DNA of 64,000 nt from Nocardioides pinisoli (GTDB lineage Bacteria; Actinomycetota; Actinomycetes; Propionibacteriales; Nocardioidaceae): NCBI RefSeq assembly GCF_024199985.1, contig NZ_JANARS010000001.1, forward strand, positions 1 through 64,000, read 5' to 3'. The notes under the pieces are model-generated. The model was not told the origin of the DNA. It did no database searches and saw only the letters and a program-made list of their open reading frames with translations. Numbering within the stretch: the stretch's first letter is position 1; each line of letters begins with the position of its first letter. The position numbers and the translations under genes were made by a program. Below, piece by piece: positions 1 to 9,635 of this stretch.

Positions 1-42
1 ACGACACGCTGCGGCAGGGCAATGACACCACCAGGCCAAGAC

Positions 43-79
43 GAGGCGCCGCCAGCACACCCAGTGCCGGCGGCGCCTC
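43..79 (-). terminator. Probable terminator of the pntAB operon
   Basis: An 11-bp perfect inverted repeat (GAGGCGCCGCC at 43-53, GGCGGCGCCTC at 69-79) lies 33 bases beyond the pntB stop. Four more pairs (GCAC/GTGC) extend the stem inward past one mismatch. No long T-run follows on the minus strand, so this is a strong hairpin with only a weak U-tract. The rest of 1-111 shows no gene. Confidence 0.55.
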
Positions 80-111
80 ACCCTGCACTCTTGACAACCG
101 CGGACTACATA

Positions 112-1548
112 TCAGCCGAGTGCCGCGACGATCTCGTTGACCTTGTCCTTCGCGTCGCCGAAGAGCATCTGGGTGTTGTCCTTGAAGAACAGCGGGTTCT
201 GCACGCCGGCGTAGCCGGTGGCCATCGAGCGCTTGAAGACGATCACGTCGCGGGCGTTCCAGACCTCGAGCACCGGCATGCCGGCGATCGGGGAGCCGGG
301 CTCCTCCATCGCGGCCGGGTTGACGGTGTCGTTGGCCCCGATCACCAGGACGACGTCGGTGTCGGGGAAGTCGTCGTTGATCTCGTCCATCTCGAGCACG
401 ATGTCGTAGGGCACCTTGGCCTCGGCGAGCAGCACGTTCATGTGGCCCGGGAGGCGACCGGCGACGGGATGGATGCCGAAGCGGACGTCGACGCCCTTGT
501 CGCGGAGCTTCCTCGTCATCTCGGCGACGGGGTACTGGGCCTGGGCGACGGCCATGCCGTAGCCCGGCGTGATGACCACGGAGGAGGCGCCGGCGAGCAG
601 CTCGGCGACCTCGTCGGCCTGGATCTCGCGGTGCTCGCCGTAGTCGCGGTCGCCGGCGACGGTGGCGCCGTCCGAGCCGAAGCCTCCGGCGATGACGCTG
701 ATGAAGGAGCGGTTCATCGCCCGGCACATGATGTAGCTCAGGATGGCACCCGACGAGCCGACGAGCGCGCCGGTGATGATGAGCAGGTCGTTGCCGAGCA
801 TGAAGCCCGCCGCGGCCGCCGCCCAGCCGGAGTAGCTGTTGAGCATCGACACGACGACGGGCATGTCGCCGCCGCCGATCGCGGCGACGAGGTGGAAGCC
901 GAGCACCAGCGCGAGGACGGTCATGACCGCGAGCGGCGCCATGCCGACCCAGCCGTCGGCGAGCATGAACCAGACCATGAGGACCGCGGAGAGCACCAGG
1001 ATGGCCAGGTTGAGCAGGTGGCGTCCCGGCAGCGTCATCGGGGCGGACCTCATCCGCGCGCTGAGCTTCAGGTTGGCCACCACGGACCCGGTGAAGGTCA
1101 CCGCACCGATGAAGACGCCCAGGAACACCTCGGCGTTGTGGACCGCGTCGGACTCCAGCCCGACGGCGCCGTGGGCGGAGGCGACCTCGATGTAGGTGTT
1201 GTAGCCCACCAGCACGGCGGCGAGGCCGACGAAGCTGTGCATCATCGCGATCAGCTCGGGCATGCCGGTCATCTCGACGCGCTGGGCGAGGCGGATGCCG
1301 ATCGTGGCGCCGACCGTGCCGGCGACGAGGATGATCGCGAGCCCGACCCAGATCGGTGTCTTGTCGACGACGAGGTCGTCGGTGAGGTGGTCGAGCACCA
1401 GCAGCAGCGTGGAGACGAGCGCGAGCGCCATGCCGGCCATGCCGAAGGCGTTGCCGCGACGGGCGGTCTCGTGCTTGCTCAGTCCGGCGAGCGCGAGGAT
1501 GAACAGGAGGCCCGCGAGGATGTAGGCACCCGTGACGAACTCGACCAC
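112..1548 (-). CDS. pntB: NAD(P) transhydrogenase subunit beta
   Basis: Beta subunit of the proton-translocating transhydrogenase, which moves hydride between NADH and NADP+ at the cost of proton motive force and so supplies NADPH. The 478-residue protein has about nine hydrophobic segments in its N-terminal 270 residues, then a soluble NADP-binding domain III with a [10 protein letters not shown] loop and the GANDTVNP motif. Length fits the family (E. coli PntB 462). The GTG start at 1548 was chosen because it lies 4 bases after the pntA stop and gives the standard N-terminus ([12 protein letters not shown]). It is the second gene of a pntA-pntB operon ending at the hairpin at 43-79. Confidence 0.95.
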   Translation of the reverse strand: MVEFVTGAYILAGLLFILALAGLSKHETARRGNAFGMAGMALALVSTLLLVLDHLTDDLVVDKTPIWVGLAIILVAGTVGATIGIRLAQRVEMTGMPELIAMMHSFVGLAAVLVGYNTYIEVASAHGAVGLESDAVHNAEVFLGVFIGAVTFTGSVVANLKLSARMRSAPMTLPGRHLLNLAILVLSAVLMVWFMLADGWVGMAPLAVMTVLALVLGFHLVAAIGGGDMPVVVSMLNSYSGWAAAAAGFMLGNDLLIITGALVGSSGAILSYIMCRAMNRSFISVIAGGFGSDGATVAGDRDYGEHREIQADEVAELLAGASSVVITPGYGMAVAQAQYPVAEMTRKLRDKGVDVRFGIHPVAGRLPGHMNVLLAEAKVPYDIVLEMDEINDDFPDTDVVLVIGANDTVNPAAMEEPGSPIAGMPVLEVWNARDVIVFKRSMATGYAGVQNPLFFKDNTQMLFGDAKDKVNEIVAALG

Positions 1549-1552
1549 CGGC

Positions 1553-3079
1553 TCAGCCCTTCTGGAACATGTTGAGCATCCGCCGGGTGACGAGGAAGCC
1601 ACCGAAGACGTTGATGCTGGCGAGCAGGATGGCCACCCCGGCGATCACCTGGACCGCGAGGTTGTCGATCGGCGCCTGGAGGATCGCGCCGACCACGATG
1701 ATCCCGCTGATCGCGTTGGTGACGCTCATCAGCGGGGTGTGCAGCGCGTGGTGGACGTTGCCGATGACGTAGAAGCCGATGACGACGGCGAGCACGAAGA
1801 CCGTGAGGCTCGGCAGGAAGCTCGGCGGGGCCGCGGTCGCGAGCGCGAGGAAGAGCACCGCGGCGAGCCCGGCGGCGTACAGCCGACGTCGCGGGTCGGG
1901 AGGCGTCGGCGGCTCCTTCTCGACCACCGCGGCCGCGGGTGCGGCCGGTGCGGCGGAGACCTGGACGGGCGGCGGCGGCCACATCGTGGCCCCGTCACGG
2001 GTCACCGTGATGCCGCGCTGCACGACGTCGTCCATGTCGAGCCTGAGGACGCCGTCCTTCTCGGGGGTGAGCAGCTTGAGCAGGTTGACGACGTTGGTGC
2101 CGTAGAGCTGGCTGGTCTGCGCGGCCAGGCGACCTGCGAGGTCGGTCCAGCCGAGGACCGTGACGCCGTTGGCGGTGACGACCTTCTCGTCCTTCACCGT
2201 GGCCGCGACGTTGCCGCCGTTGGCCGCGGCCATGTCGACGACGACCGAGCCGGGCCTCATCGCCGCGACGGTCTCGGCGCTGATCAGCTGCGGGGCGGGG
2301 CGGCCGGGGATCAGCGCGGTGGTGATGACGATGTCGGCGGCGCGCGCCTCCTCGTCGTACATCGCGGCGGTGGCGGCCTCCTGCTCGGCGGTCATCTCCT
2401 TGGCGTAGCCGTCGGAGGAGACCTCCTGCTCCATCTCGACGGTGACGAACTGCGCCCCCATCGACTCGACCTGCTCGGCCACCTCGGGGCGTACGTCGAA
2501 CGCGCGCACGACGGCGCCCAGCGATCCCGCCGCGCCGATGGCCGCCAGGCCCGCCACGCCGGCGCCGACCACGAAGACGCGCGCCGGCGGGACCTTGCCG
2601 GCCGCGGTGACCTGACCGGTGAAGAGCCGGCCGAACTCGTGGGCCGCCTCGATCACCGCGCGGTAGCCCGCGACGTTGGCCATCGAGGAGAGCACGTCCA
2701 TCGACTGGGCGCGGGAGATGCGCGGGACGGCGTCCATCGCGAGCCCGGTGACCCCCGCGGCCGCCAGCTGCTCGACGAGCTCGGGGCTGCGCGCGGGCGC
2801 CATCAGGCTGATCACCGTCGCACCGCGGCGCAGGCGCGCGATCTCGGCCTCGGTGGGGGCGTTGACCTTCACCACGACGTCGCTGGACCACACCTCGTCC
2901 GCGGAGCCGACCACGACACCGGCCTCGGCGAACGCGGCATCGGGCTGGTCGGCCGCCGCGCCGGCGCCCGCCTCGACCACGACGTCGTAGCCGAGCGCGG
3001 CGAGCTGGGAGGCCGTCTTGGCCGTCGCGGCGACCAGGGTCTCGCCGGGCCGGGACTCTCGCGGGATGCCGATGCGCAC
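1553..3079 (-). CDS. pntA: NAD(P) transhydrogenase subunit alpha
   Basis: Alpha subunit of the same transhydrogenase. Residues 1 to about 380 form the NAD-binding domain I (alanine-dehydrogenase fold) with a Rossmann glycine motif GAGVAGL near residue 172. A proline/alanine linker leads into a C-terminal membrane region of about four helices. The alpha-1 and alpha-2 parts are therefore fused as in E. coli (508 residues here, 510 there), not split as in Rhodospirillum. The GTG start at 3079 has an AGGAGG ribosome site 6 bases upstream, and an ATG-like extension further upstream has neither a ribosome site nor conservation. The 155-base gap back to upp holds only weak short hairpins. Confidence 0.95.
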   Translation of the reverse strand: MRIGIPRESRPGETLVAATAKTASQLAALGYDVVVEAGAGAAADQPDAAFAEAGVVVGSADEVWSSDVVVKVNAPTEAEIARLRRGATVISLMAPARSPELVEQLAAAGVTGLAMDAVPRISRAQSMDVLSSMANVAGYRAVIEAAHEFGRLFTGQVTAAGKVPPARVFVVGAGVAGLAAIGAAGSLGAVVRAFDVRPEVAEQVESMGAQFVTVEMEQEVSSDGYAKEMTAEQEAATAAMYDEEARAADIVITTALIPGRPAPQLISAETVAAMRPGSVVVDMAAANGGNVAATVKDEKVVTANGVTVLGWTDLAGRLAAQTSQLYGTNVVNLLKLLTPEKDGVLRLDMDDVVQRGITVTRDGATMWPPPPVQVSAAPAAPAAAVVEKEPPTPPDPRRRLYAAGLAAVLFLALATAAPPSFLPSLTVFVLAVVIGFYVIGNVHHALHTPLMSVTNAISGIIVVGAILQAPIDNLAVQVIAGVAILLASINVFGGFLVTRRMLNMFQKG

Positions 3080-3234
3080 TGCTGCCTCCTGGACGTGGGC
3101 CGGACGTGGACGGGCGGCTGGAAGGTCGGGCCGGGCACAACGTACCGAACCGACCGCCCGTCCCACCGGTGTCTCAGGTGACGGGGGTCACGTCCCACGC
3201 CGGTCGGGCCGGCGGCTGCGGGAGCGAGGGAGGG

Positions 3235-3876
3235 TCAGTGCGCGACGCCGTAGAGCCGGTCGCCGGCGTCGCCGAGGCCCGGGACGATGTAGCCCTTGTC
3301 GTTGAGCTTCTCGTCGAGGGCGGCGGTCACGACCGTCACCGGGACGTCGAGGCCCTCGAGGCCCTTCTCGAGGTTGTCGACGCCCTCGGGCGCGACCAGC
3401 AGGCAGATGGCGGTGATGTCGTCGGCGCCCCGGTCGGTGAGGAAGCGGATGGCAGCGGCGAGCGTGCCGCCCGTCGCGAGCATCGGGTCGAGCACGTAGC
3501 ACTGGCGGCCCGACAGGTCCTCGGGCAGGCGCTCGGCGTAGGTCGACGCCTCGAGGGTCTCCTCGTTGCGGACCATGCCGAGGAAGCCGACCTCGGCGGT
3601 CGGCAGCAGCCGCATCATGCCGTCGAGCATGCCGAGGCCGGCGCGCAGGATCGGGACGACCATCGGCTTGGGCTGGGCGAGGTAGACCCCCGTGGTCGGG
3701 GCCACCGGCGTGGTGATCGGGCGCGGGTCGACGCGCACCTCCCGCGTCGCCTCGTAGGCCAGCAGGGTCACCAGCTCGTCGGTCAGCCGGCGGAACGTCG
3801 GCGAGTCGGTGTACTCGTCGCGCAGGACGGTGAGCTTGTGGGAGACGAGCGGGTGGTTCACCACGTGCAGGCGCAT
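3235..3876 (-). CDS. upp: Uracil phosphoribosyltransferase
   Basis: Converts uracil and PRPP to UMP in pyrimidine salvage. The protein has 213 residues (E. coli Upp 208), begins [16 protein letters not shown], carries the [10 protein letters not shown] segment and the PRPP-binding loop [10 protein letters not shown], and ends with the usual [12 protein letters not shown] region. The ATG at 3876 gives the conserved N-terminus. It is divergent from the tadA operon, so the 97 bases between 3876 and 3974 must hold promoters for both. Confidence 0.96.
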   Translation of the reverse strand: MRLHVVNHPLVSHKLTVLRDEYTDSPTFRRLTDELVTLLAYEATREVRVDPRPITTPVAPTTGVYLAQPKPMVVPILRAGLGMLDGMMRLLPTAEVGFLGMVRNEETLEASTYAERLPEDLSGRQCYVLDPMLATGGTLAAAIRFLTDRGADDITAICLLVAPEGVDNLEKGLEGLDVPVTVVTAALDEKLNDKGYIVPGLGDAGDRLYGVAH

Positions 3877-3973
3877 GGGGGTCACCCTAGTGGGGATGCC
3901 GCTCCCCGATCGAGACGCCCGAAGGGTTGGCGGTCCCCCTCCTATCTGCGACATTGGTGGAGGAGGTGTGGGG

Positions 3974-4462
3974 ATGTCCGAGCAGACCGGCGAGATCGAC
4001 TTCGCGCTGGCTGCGTTCCGCGACGACGGGACGTGGCAGGTGCAGGAGATCGCCTCGCCCGCCTACGACTCCGTCGACTCCCTGAGCCACGCCCTGCGCC
4101 AGGTGGCGCGCGACGAGGCCGGCGCGGTCGCGATGGTCGCCGTCGACGAGGACTTCTTCGTGCTCGTGCGCGTCGTCGGCCCGCGCACCCGCGTGCTGCT
4201 GTCCGACGTCACCGCCGCCGACGAGTGGGAGCTCGCCCAGTCGGTCATCGACTTCCTCGGCCTCCCGCCGCCCGAGGACGACGACGTCGAGGTGCCGGCC
4301 GGCGACCTCGACCTGCTCGGCGACCTCGGCCTCCACGCCATCGACCTCGGCGCGCTCCTCGACGACGTCGAGCTCTACCCCGACGAGATGCTTTCCGAGA
4401 TCGCGCGTCGGCTCGGCTTCGGCGAGCGCTTCGACGACGCGGTCGGCCTCACCTCCGCATGA
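3974..4462 (+). CDS. tRNA adenosine deaminase-associated protein
   Basis: A 162-residue, very acidic protein of the family annotated as tRNA adenosine deaminase-associated protein in Actinobacteria. Its biochemical role is not established. The sequence is rich in Asp and Glu, with runs such as [10 protein letters not shown], and has no membrane segment or known catalytic motif. The ATG at 3974 follows an AGGAGG at 3961-3966. Its stop overlaps the tadA start (ATGA at 4459-4462), so the two are translationally coupled. The assignment rests on this neighbourhood and the typical composition. Confidence 0.8.
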   Translation: MSEQTGEIDFALAAFRDDGTWQVQEIASPAYDSVDSLSHALRQVARDEAGAVAMVAVDEDFFVLVRVVGPRTRVLLSDVTAADEWELAQSVIDFLGLPPPEDDDVEVPAGDLDLLGDLGLHAIDLGALLDDVELYPDEMLSEIARRLGFGERFDDAVGLTSA

Positions 4463-4935
4463 CGCCGCGGGGGCCCTGGGACGACGCGATGCGTCTCGCC
4501 CTGACCGAGGCGGAGGCTGCGCTGGCCGCGGACGACGTACCGGTCGGCGCCGTGGTCCTCGACGCGTCGGGCACGGTCGTGGCCACCGGCCACAACACGC
4601 GCGAGTCGCACCACGACCCGACCGGTCACGCCGAGGTCGTCGCCCTCCGCGCGGCCGCTGCTGCCCGCGGCGAGTGGCGGCTCACCGGCTGCACGCTCGT
4701 CGTCACGCTCGAGCCCTGCACGATGTGCGCGGGGGCCGTGGTGCTCTCCCGGGTCGACCGCCTCGTCTTCGGTGCGTACGACGACAAGCTGGGCGCCGTG
4801 GGCTCGCTGTGGGACGTCGTGCGCGACCGTCGGCTCAACCACCGTCCCGAGGTCGTCGCCGGGGTCCTGGCCGCCGAGTCCACGTCCCTCCTCGACGGCT
4901 TCTTCGCCCGCCACCGCACGAAGGACGCGTCATGA
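4459..4935 (+). CDS. tadA: tRNA-specific adenosine deaminase
   Basis: Zinc deaminase that converts the wobble adenosine of tRNA-Arg(ACG) to inosine. The 158-residue protein has the cytidine-deaminase-fold signature: H57-A-E59 (Zn ligand and catalytic Glu) and P86-C87-T-M-C90 (the other two Zn ligands). It starts at the ATG overlapping the previous stop and its own stop overlaps the next start (4932-4935), making the middle gene of a three-gene operon. A free nucleobase deaminase is the main alternative, but the VPVGAVV and GHAEV segments and the associated-protein partner favour TadA. Confidence 0.9.
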   Translation: MTPRGPWDDAMRLALTEAEAALAADDVPVGAVVLDASGTVVATGHNTRESHHDPTGHAEVVALRAAAAARGEWRLTGCTLVVTLEPCTMCAGAVVLSRVDRLVFGAYDDKLGAVGSLWDVVRDRRLNHRPEVVAGVLAAESTSLLDGFFARHRTKDAS

Positions 4936-5402
4936 CCGCCGTACGCCGCGCCACCGCCGAGGACGCCGCCGTGCTGGGCAGGCTGCTGTGGGACTTCAAC
5001 ACCGAGTTCGACACCGAGACGGACGACGCCGACGTGCTGGCCCGCCGGTTCGTCCGCCTGCTCGGGCTCGACGGGGTCCTCGCGGTCCTGGCCGAGGACG
5101 ACGGGACGGCGGTGGGCTTCGCGCTGGTCACCCTGCGCCCGGCCATCTGGTTCGACGGCCCCGTGTCCCAGCTCGAGGAGCTCTACGTCGTGCCGGACCT
5201 CCGCTCGGGCGGCATCGGCACGCAGGTCCTCGACCTCTGCCGCTCCTTGGTGCGCGAGCTCGGCTCACCCGAGATGCACATCAACGTCGACGAGGTCGAC
5301 GTCGACACCCGCCGCTTCTACGAGCGCCACGGCTTCCGCAACATCGAGGACGGCACCGACTACCGGATGCTCTGCTACATCGGCCCGACCGACCCCGCGT
5401 GA
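4932..5402 (+). CDS. GNAT family N-acetyltransferase
   Basis: A 156-residue protein with a complete GNAT fold. The acetyl-CoA binding motif A is visible as LYVVPDLRSGGIGTQVLD (R/Q-x-x-G-x-G type) near residues 79-96, followed by the FYERHGF segment of motif B. The substrate cannot be read from sequence. The start overlaps the tadA stop by the ATGA arrangement. Its 3' end overlaps the convergent DUF2254 gene by 28 bases. Confidence 0.85.
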   Translation: MTAVRRATAEDAAVLGRLLWDFNTEFDTETDDADVLARRFVRLLGLDGVLAVLAEDDGTAVGFALVTLRPAIWFDGPVSQLEELYVVPDLRSGGIGTQVLDLCRSLVRELGSPEMHINVDEVDVDTRRFYERHGFRNIEDGTDYRMLCYIGPTDPA

Positions 5403-6703
5403 CCTGCTTCCCGACGCGCCACGCCAGGGTCGACGTGGTCACGGGTGAGCAGGTCGCGCTCGGTCCGCAGCCGGTCGAGGTCGACGTCCGCCATCCCTGT
5501 CCGCTCGGCAGCCGCCAGGAGCTCGTCGAGGTGCCACGACACACGCGCCGCGACGTCCGGTCCGGCGACCCGCAGCAGGCGCCCCGCCAGCTGGATCGCG
5601 GCCCGGACGACCGCCGGGTCGCCGGCGGCGTAGACCCGCAGGTCGTCGAGGACGAGGTCGACCAGCTCGCTGCCTGACGGCAACCGCCACACCAGGCGCA
5701 CGGTGCCGCTGTCGTCGACCCACCCCGCACCCGGGTCGCCGTGCCGCACGGCGGGGACCAGGCCGCAGGCGAGCTCCTCCACGACGTTGCGGGCGGTGTA
5801 GGGGTCGTTCATCGAGGGCGAGACGGCTCGCACCGCCATCTCGACCATCTGCTGGAGGGCGAAGTGCACGTCCTGCGTCGGCGTGCGCGTGTCCCCGACC
5901 GAGACGTGCCTGCGGACCGCCGTGCTCATCTCCTCCGCGTCGCCGGTCACGCGCGCGAGGGGCTCGCCGGCCATCACGTGCGTCCCGGGCCGCGCCAGGA
6001 GCTCGGCGGCGCCGACGTCGACGGCTGCGTCGACCAGGCCGGGTGCGTCGACGGTGGTGACGAATCCCGCTCGATCCGCGAGGACGACCGCGCTCGCCGA
6101 CGCGAGCGCGTCAGCCGGCACGCGGGACGCGGCCCCCTCGCCGTAGAGGCCCTCCACGCAGCGCTCGAGCTCGCCGCGCACCCGGCGGACGAGCGTCGAC
6201 ACCTGGATGACCGCGGAGATGTGGTGGAGGAAGTAGACCAGCGCTGCGACGCTCACCAGGGCCAGGACGATGGCTCCGTAGACGGCGACGTGCGGCACGA
6301 AGGTGACGTCGTCGGACGTGCCCCGGACGCGCCGCAGCACCATCAGGCAGTAGACGAACGTCGCCACGAACAGCCCCAGCACGCGCTGGTTGCTGCGGTC
6401 GGTCATGAAGTTGCGCACCAGGCGCGGGCCGTAGGTCGACGACGCCGTCGCGATCACCGACATCGTGATCGAGAAGGTGGTGGCCGCGACCGCCAGGACC
6501 GAGCCCCCCACCGCCACGAGGATCCCGCGGCTCCCCTCCACCCCGATCTCGAACGACTCGGGAAGCAGGCCCAGGGAACGCTGGTCGAGCCAGAGGTCGA
6601 CGACGATCACCGCCTGGGCGAGAGCGAGGGCGGCGAGCACCATCAGCCCCGGGACGAACCACATGGACTCGCGCAGCTGCGCGGCGCGCGACCAGGGCTT
6701 CAT
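5375..6703 (-). CDS. DUF2254 membrane protein
   Basis: A 442-residue protein of the DUF2254 family, function unknown. Four hydrophobic segments lie in the first 180 residues. The characteristic stretch VAATTFSITMSVIATASSTY followed by GPRLVRNFMTDRSNQ lies near residues 70-110. The C-terminal half is soluble and includes VSPSMNDPYTARN, a conserved family motif. The ATG at 6703 follows directly from the end of the lipid operon (9 bases after the WS/DGAT stop), so it may be cotranscribed with it. Family assignment is firm and function is open. Confidence 0.88.
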   Translation of the reverse strand: MKPWSRAAQLRESMWFVPGLMVLAALALAQAVIVVDLWLDQRSLGLLPESFEIGVEGSRGILVAVGGSVLAVAATTFSITMSVIATASSTYGPRLVRNFMTDRSNQRVLGLFVATFVYCLMVLRRVRGTSDDVTFVPHVAVYGAIVLALVSVAALVYFLHHISAVIQVSTLVRRVRGELERCVEGLYGEGAASRVPADALASASAVVLADRAGFVTTVDAPGLVDAAVDVGAAELLARPGTHVMAGEPLARVTGDAEEMSTAVRRHVSVGDTRTPTQDVHFALQQMVEMAVRAVSPSMNDPYTARNVVEELACGLVPAVRHGDPGAGWVDDSGTVRLVWRLPSGSELVDLVLDDLRVYAAGDPAVVRAAIQLAGRLLRVAGPDVAARVSWHLDELLAAAERTGMADVDLDRLRTERDLLTRDHVDPGVARREAGHAGSVGPM

Positions 6704-6712
6704 CCACCCACC

Positions 6713-8137
6713 CTATGGGCCACGCACCTCGCCGGCCGCGACCATCTCCTCGACCCCCTCGGCCAGGCACTCCTCGAGCCCCCGCAGGTCGGCGACCGCG
6801 CTGGCGTCGACGTTGACCCCGATGCACGCGGTGTCGCCGCAGGTCACGAGGCAGACGGTCAGCGCCGCGCCCGGCAGCGGCCCGAGGACGTAGATCCCCT
6901 GCACCTCGGCGCCGGCCATGTAGCGCCGGCGCGGGGGGCCGGGGAGCGTGAGGACGAAGGCGTCGGGTGCCGCGGCGGTGCGCAGGGCGGAGGCGCCGAC
7001 GAAGGACGGCATCCGGTTGATCACGGGAGCGGCGGCGTCGAGCACCTCGAGCGCGCGCTCGGTGTGCAGCGAGAGCACCTCCCCGCGCACGGCGGCCACC
7101 CGGTCGACGGGGTCGTCGATGGAGAGCGGCGCGGAGATGATCGCGCCGGCGAAGCGGTTGCCGAGGTCGTCGGCGCGGTCGAGCGAGACGCGCACCCCGA
7201 CCGGGATCTCGGCGACCGTCACGTCGTGGCGAGCGTGGTAGCGCTGCAGCGCACCGAGGACCAGGGCGACGGCCGCGTCGTCGAGGGTGCCGCCGCCGAG
7301 CCGGGCGACCTCGCGCAGGGCATCGAGGGGGGCGTCGAGGGTGAGGAACGACCACATCCGGCCGGTGCGCGGCGAGAGCTCCGGCGACGGCGGGGCGGCC
7401 TGCGTGAGGAGGCGCCGCACGGATGCGCCGTAGCGCAGTGTCGACGCGACCACGGCCTGCGGGCGGGCTGCGGCGGCCCCGACGCGGCGGGCGGCCGCCA
7501 GCGCGGCCTCGGGCAGCGCGGCGACGTCGGTGCGCAGTCCCGCCACGGCCAGCTCGACCGGGTCGGGCTCCGAGGGCGCCACGACGTCCTCGGCCACCGG
7601 CTTGCGCGGCGTGTGGGCGCGCCGCCCCGACTGGAGCATCGTGAGCAGCTGCACCGTGCCGAGGGGGTCGGCCAGCGCGTGGTGGATCTTGAGGACGTAC
7701 GCCGCCCCGTCCGGCATGCCCTCGAACAGCACGCCCTCCCACAGGGGCCGGGTGCGGTCGAAGGGCCGCAGCGCGATCTGGGCGGCGTGCTCCAGCATCT
7801 CCTCGCGGTCGGCGACCCGCTCGCGACGCAGGTGGTAGGCGAGGTCGAAGGTCGGGTCGTCGGCCCACGTCGGCGCGGCCGTCGGCACGACCGGCTCGAC
7901 GACGCGCTGGCGCAGACGTCGTACGAGCCGCGTGCCCCACTCGGCGGCCGCGACGAAGCGGTCCCAGTCGGGCGCCCGGTCGAGGTCGATCACGACGGTC
8001 GAGGTGGAGGACTGCACCGGGTGGCGCTCGGCGCGCCACAGCAGCGTCTGCATCGACGTCAGCTCGGCGCCGGTCGACCAGGTGCCCGCACCGCCCCAGC
8101 GCTGGAGGTCGTCGTCGACAGGCGAGGAGTCGCTCAT
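6713..8137 (-). CDS. WS/DGAT family O-acyltransferase
   Basis: Wax ester synthase / diacylglycerol acyltransferase family, expected to esterify acyl-CoA to diacylglycerol or fatty alcohol for storage lipid. The 474-residue length is typical. The catalytic motif is H152-H153-A-L-A-D157-P158: the two His and Asp of HHxxxDG are kept but the final Gly is Pro. Later family segments such as LGNRFAGAI (PLGN-like) are present. It is the last lipid gene, 64 bases after the HAD-PlsC fusion. The order plsB, plsC, WS/DGAT matches the mycobacterial Rv2482c-Rv2484c cluster. Storage lipid versus phospholipid remodelling cannot be decided from sequence. Confidence 0.88.
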   Translation of the reverse strand: MSDSSPVDDDLQRWGGAGTWSTGAELTSMQTLLWRAERHPVQSSTSTVVIDLDRAPDWDRFVAAAEWGTRLVRRLRQRVVEPVVPTAAPTWADDPTFDLAYHLRRERVADREEMLEHAAQIALRPFDRTRPLWEGVLFEGMPDGAAYVLKIHHALADPLGTVQLLTMLQSGRRAHTPRKPVAEDVVAPSEPDPVELAVAGLRTDVAALPEAALAAARRVGAAAARPQAVVASTLRYGASVRRLLTQAAPPSPELSPRTGRMWSFLTLDAPLDALREVARLGGGTLDDAAVALVLGALQRYHARHDVTVAEIPVGVRVSLDRADDLGNRFAGAIISAPLSIDDPVDRVAAVRGEVLSLHTERALEVLDAAAPVINRMPSFVGASALRTAAAPDAFVLTLPGPPRRRYMAGAEVQGIYVLGPLPGAALTVCLVTCGDTACIGVNVDASAVADLRGLEECLAEGVEEMVAAGEVRGP

Positions 8138-8204
8138 GTCGGGGTCCCCGCGACGTTGTTCGGAGGAGCGAAGCGGGGGAGAAGAAGGTCGTGGGGTGAT
8201 TTCA
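8138..8204 (-). other. Leader before the WS/DGAT gene, shared with serS
   Basis: On the minus strand this leader begins at the upstream stop codon, carries TCACCCCACGA, a TTCGCT segment, and ends GGGGACCCCGA directly before the ATG region. The serS leader (41473-41527) has the same blocks in the same order. Neither shows a normal ribosome site. Confidence 0.4.
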
Positions 8205-9635
8205 TGCCGGCCACCTCGCGAGGGTCTCCTCGAACTTCGTGCGCAGCGCCGCGATGCGCTCGCTCATGTCGTCCACGCTCCAGTCGGTCTCGGGCTCCAG
8301 CACGCACACGTCCACGACGCCGGGGTTGAGCACGAGCGAGCTGCGTCGCATCAGCTCGCCGGTGTTGCGCAGCACGATCGGCACGACCGGCACCCCCGCC
8401 TGCGCGGCGAGGTGGAAGGCACCCTTGCGGAAGGGCCCCAGCACCGGCGTCGCCGACCGGGTGCCCTCGGGGAAGATCATCAGCGACGTGCCGGACCGGA
8501 TCCGGTCGACGACGCCGTCGAGCGTCGCCCGGGCCGATTCGGAGTCGGAGCGGTCGATCCACGCGGGGTCGATGACGAACGACCCGACGACGGCCCGCGG
8601 GTCCCAGCGCGCCTCCTTCTTGGCGACGATGGTGAAGTCGCGCTCCAGGAGCCGGCCGAGGACCGGGATGTCGAGCGCGCTCTGGTGGTTGGCCACGAAG
8701 ATCGCCGGCCGGTGGGTCCACAGCCGCTCCTGGTTGAGCACCTCCAGCGACACCCCGGCCAGCGTCATCGGCAGCTGGGTGGCGAGCCGGATGGCGGCGT
8801 TGCGCCCCTCGCGCAGGTCGCCGCGCGCGAGGCCGTAGGCCAGGCCGAGGCCGACCCCGGCGTTCATGCCGGCGAGCGCGGCCGCCGTACGACCTGCTGC
8901 GACCAGCGAGCCGCCGACGGGGTCGCTCAGGTCGAGCACCGGCCAGCCCAGGCGCGCCGCGGCGGCGCGCAGGTCGCGGTGGGGGTTGAGCGCGGTCGGG
9001 TGGCCGACGGAGGAGAGGAAGGCGACGTCCTCGTAGCCGTTGCCGTAGGCGTAGGACTCGGCGAGGTCGATGCCGTGCTCGCGGGCGAAGGCCCGCACGC
9101 CGCTGGCCTTGTGGCGGCCCCACAGCATCGGGCCGTCGGTGGCGCCGGTGAACTGCCCGTCCTCGACGACCAGCTGCGTGCACACGAGGTGCTCGACGCC
9201 GAGGTCGCGGGCGACGGGCGCGATCTGGTACTTCGTGGCGGCGGACGCGACGGCGACGGTGTGGCCGGCGCGCTGGTGCGCCATCACGAGGGCGCGGGAC
9301 TCGCGGCGGATCGTGCCGGCGATCTTGGACCGGAACAGGCGCTCGCCGAGGTCGGCGAAGGCCTCCTCCGACTGACCGCGCATCGCGGAGAAGGCGACGT
9401 GGGCGATGCGGGTCGGGTCGCCGCCGAGCTCGCCGTCGACGGCCGTGACGACCGTGCGCAGGAACTCCGCCGGCGAGACGTCGCGCCCCTTGAGCCGGTC
9501 GCCGTAGAACGTGGCGGCGGTGTAGCCCGCGACCAGGGTGCCGTCGAGGTCGAAGAACGCGCCGACCTCGGGGCCCTGCGGTCCGGCCTCGATGGCGTCG
9601 ATCGCCTCCTGGGCCGCCGTGGACAGCCCGCTCAC
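8202..9635 (-). CDS. HAD-IB phosphatase / 1-acyl-glycerol-3-phosphate acyltransferase fusion
   Basis: A bifunctional 477-residue protein. Residues 22-240 form a HAD-IB phosphatase with D29-L-D31-G-T. Residues 295-477 form a PlsC/LPLAT acyltransferase with N-H317-Q-S-A-L-D322 (HxxxxD) and FPEGTR. It likely makes phosphatidate and may dephosphorylate a lipid phosphate, as proposed for such fusions. The fourth HAD motif reads Y-G-N-G-Y-E-D, with Asn where an acidic residue is usual, so phosphatase activity is uncertain. The GTG start at 9635 overlaps the plsB stop (GTGA), giving tight coupling. Confidence 0.88.
   Translation of the reverse strand: MSGLSTAAQEAIDAIEAGPQGPEVGAFFDLDGTLVAGYTAATFYGDRLKGRDVSPAEFLRTVVTAVDGELGGDPTRIAHVAFSAMRGQSEEAFADLGERLFRSKIAGTIRRESRALVMAHQRAGHTVAVASAATKYQIAPVARDLGVEHLVCTQLVVEDGQFTGATDGPMLWGRHKASGVRAFAREHGIDLAESYAYGNGYEDVAFLSSVGHPTALNPHRDLRAAAARLGWPVLDLSDPVGGSLVAAGRTAAALAGMNAGVGLGLAYGLARGDLREGRNAAIRLATQLPMTLAGVSLEVLNQERLWTHRPAIFVANHQSALDIPVLGRLLERDFTIVAKKEARWDPRAVVGSFVIDPAWIDRSDSESARATLDGVVDRIRSGTSLMIFPEGTRSATPVLGPFRKGAFHLAAQAGVPVVPIVLRNTGELMRRSSLVLNPGVVDVCVLEPETDWSVDDMSERIAALRTKFEETLARWPA

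Noticed and set aside
22..1575. A plus-strand frame opposite pntB
   Set aside because: His/Asp/Gly-rich translation without domains; pntB motifs are clear on the other strand.
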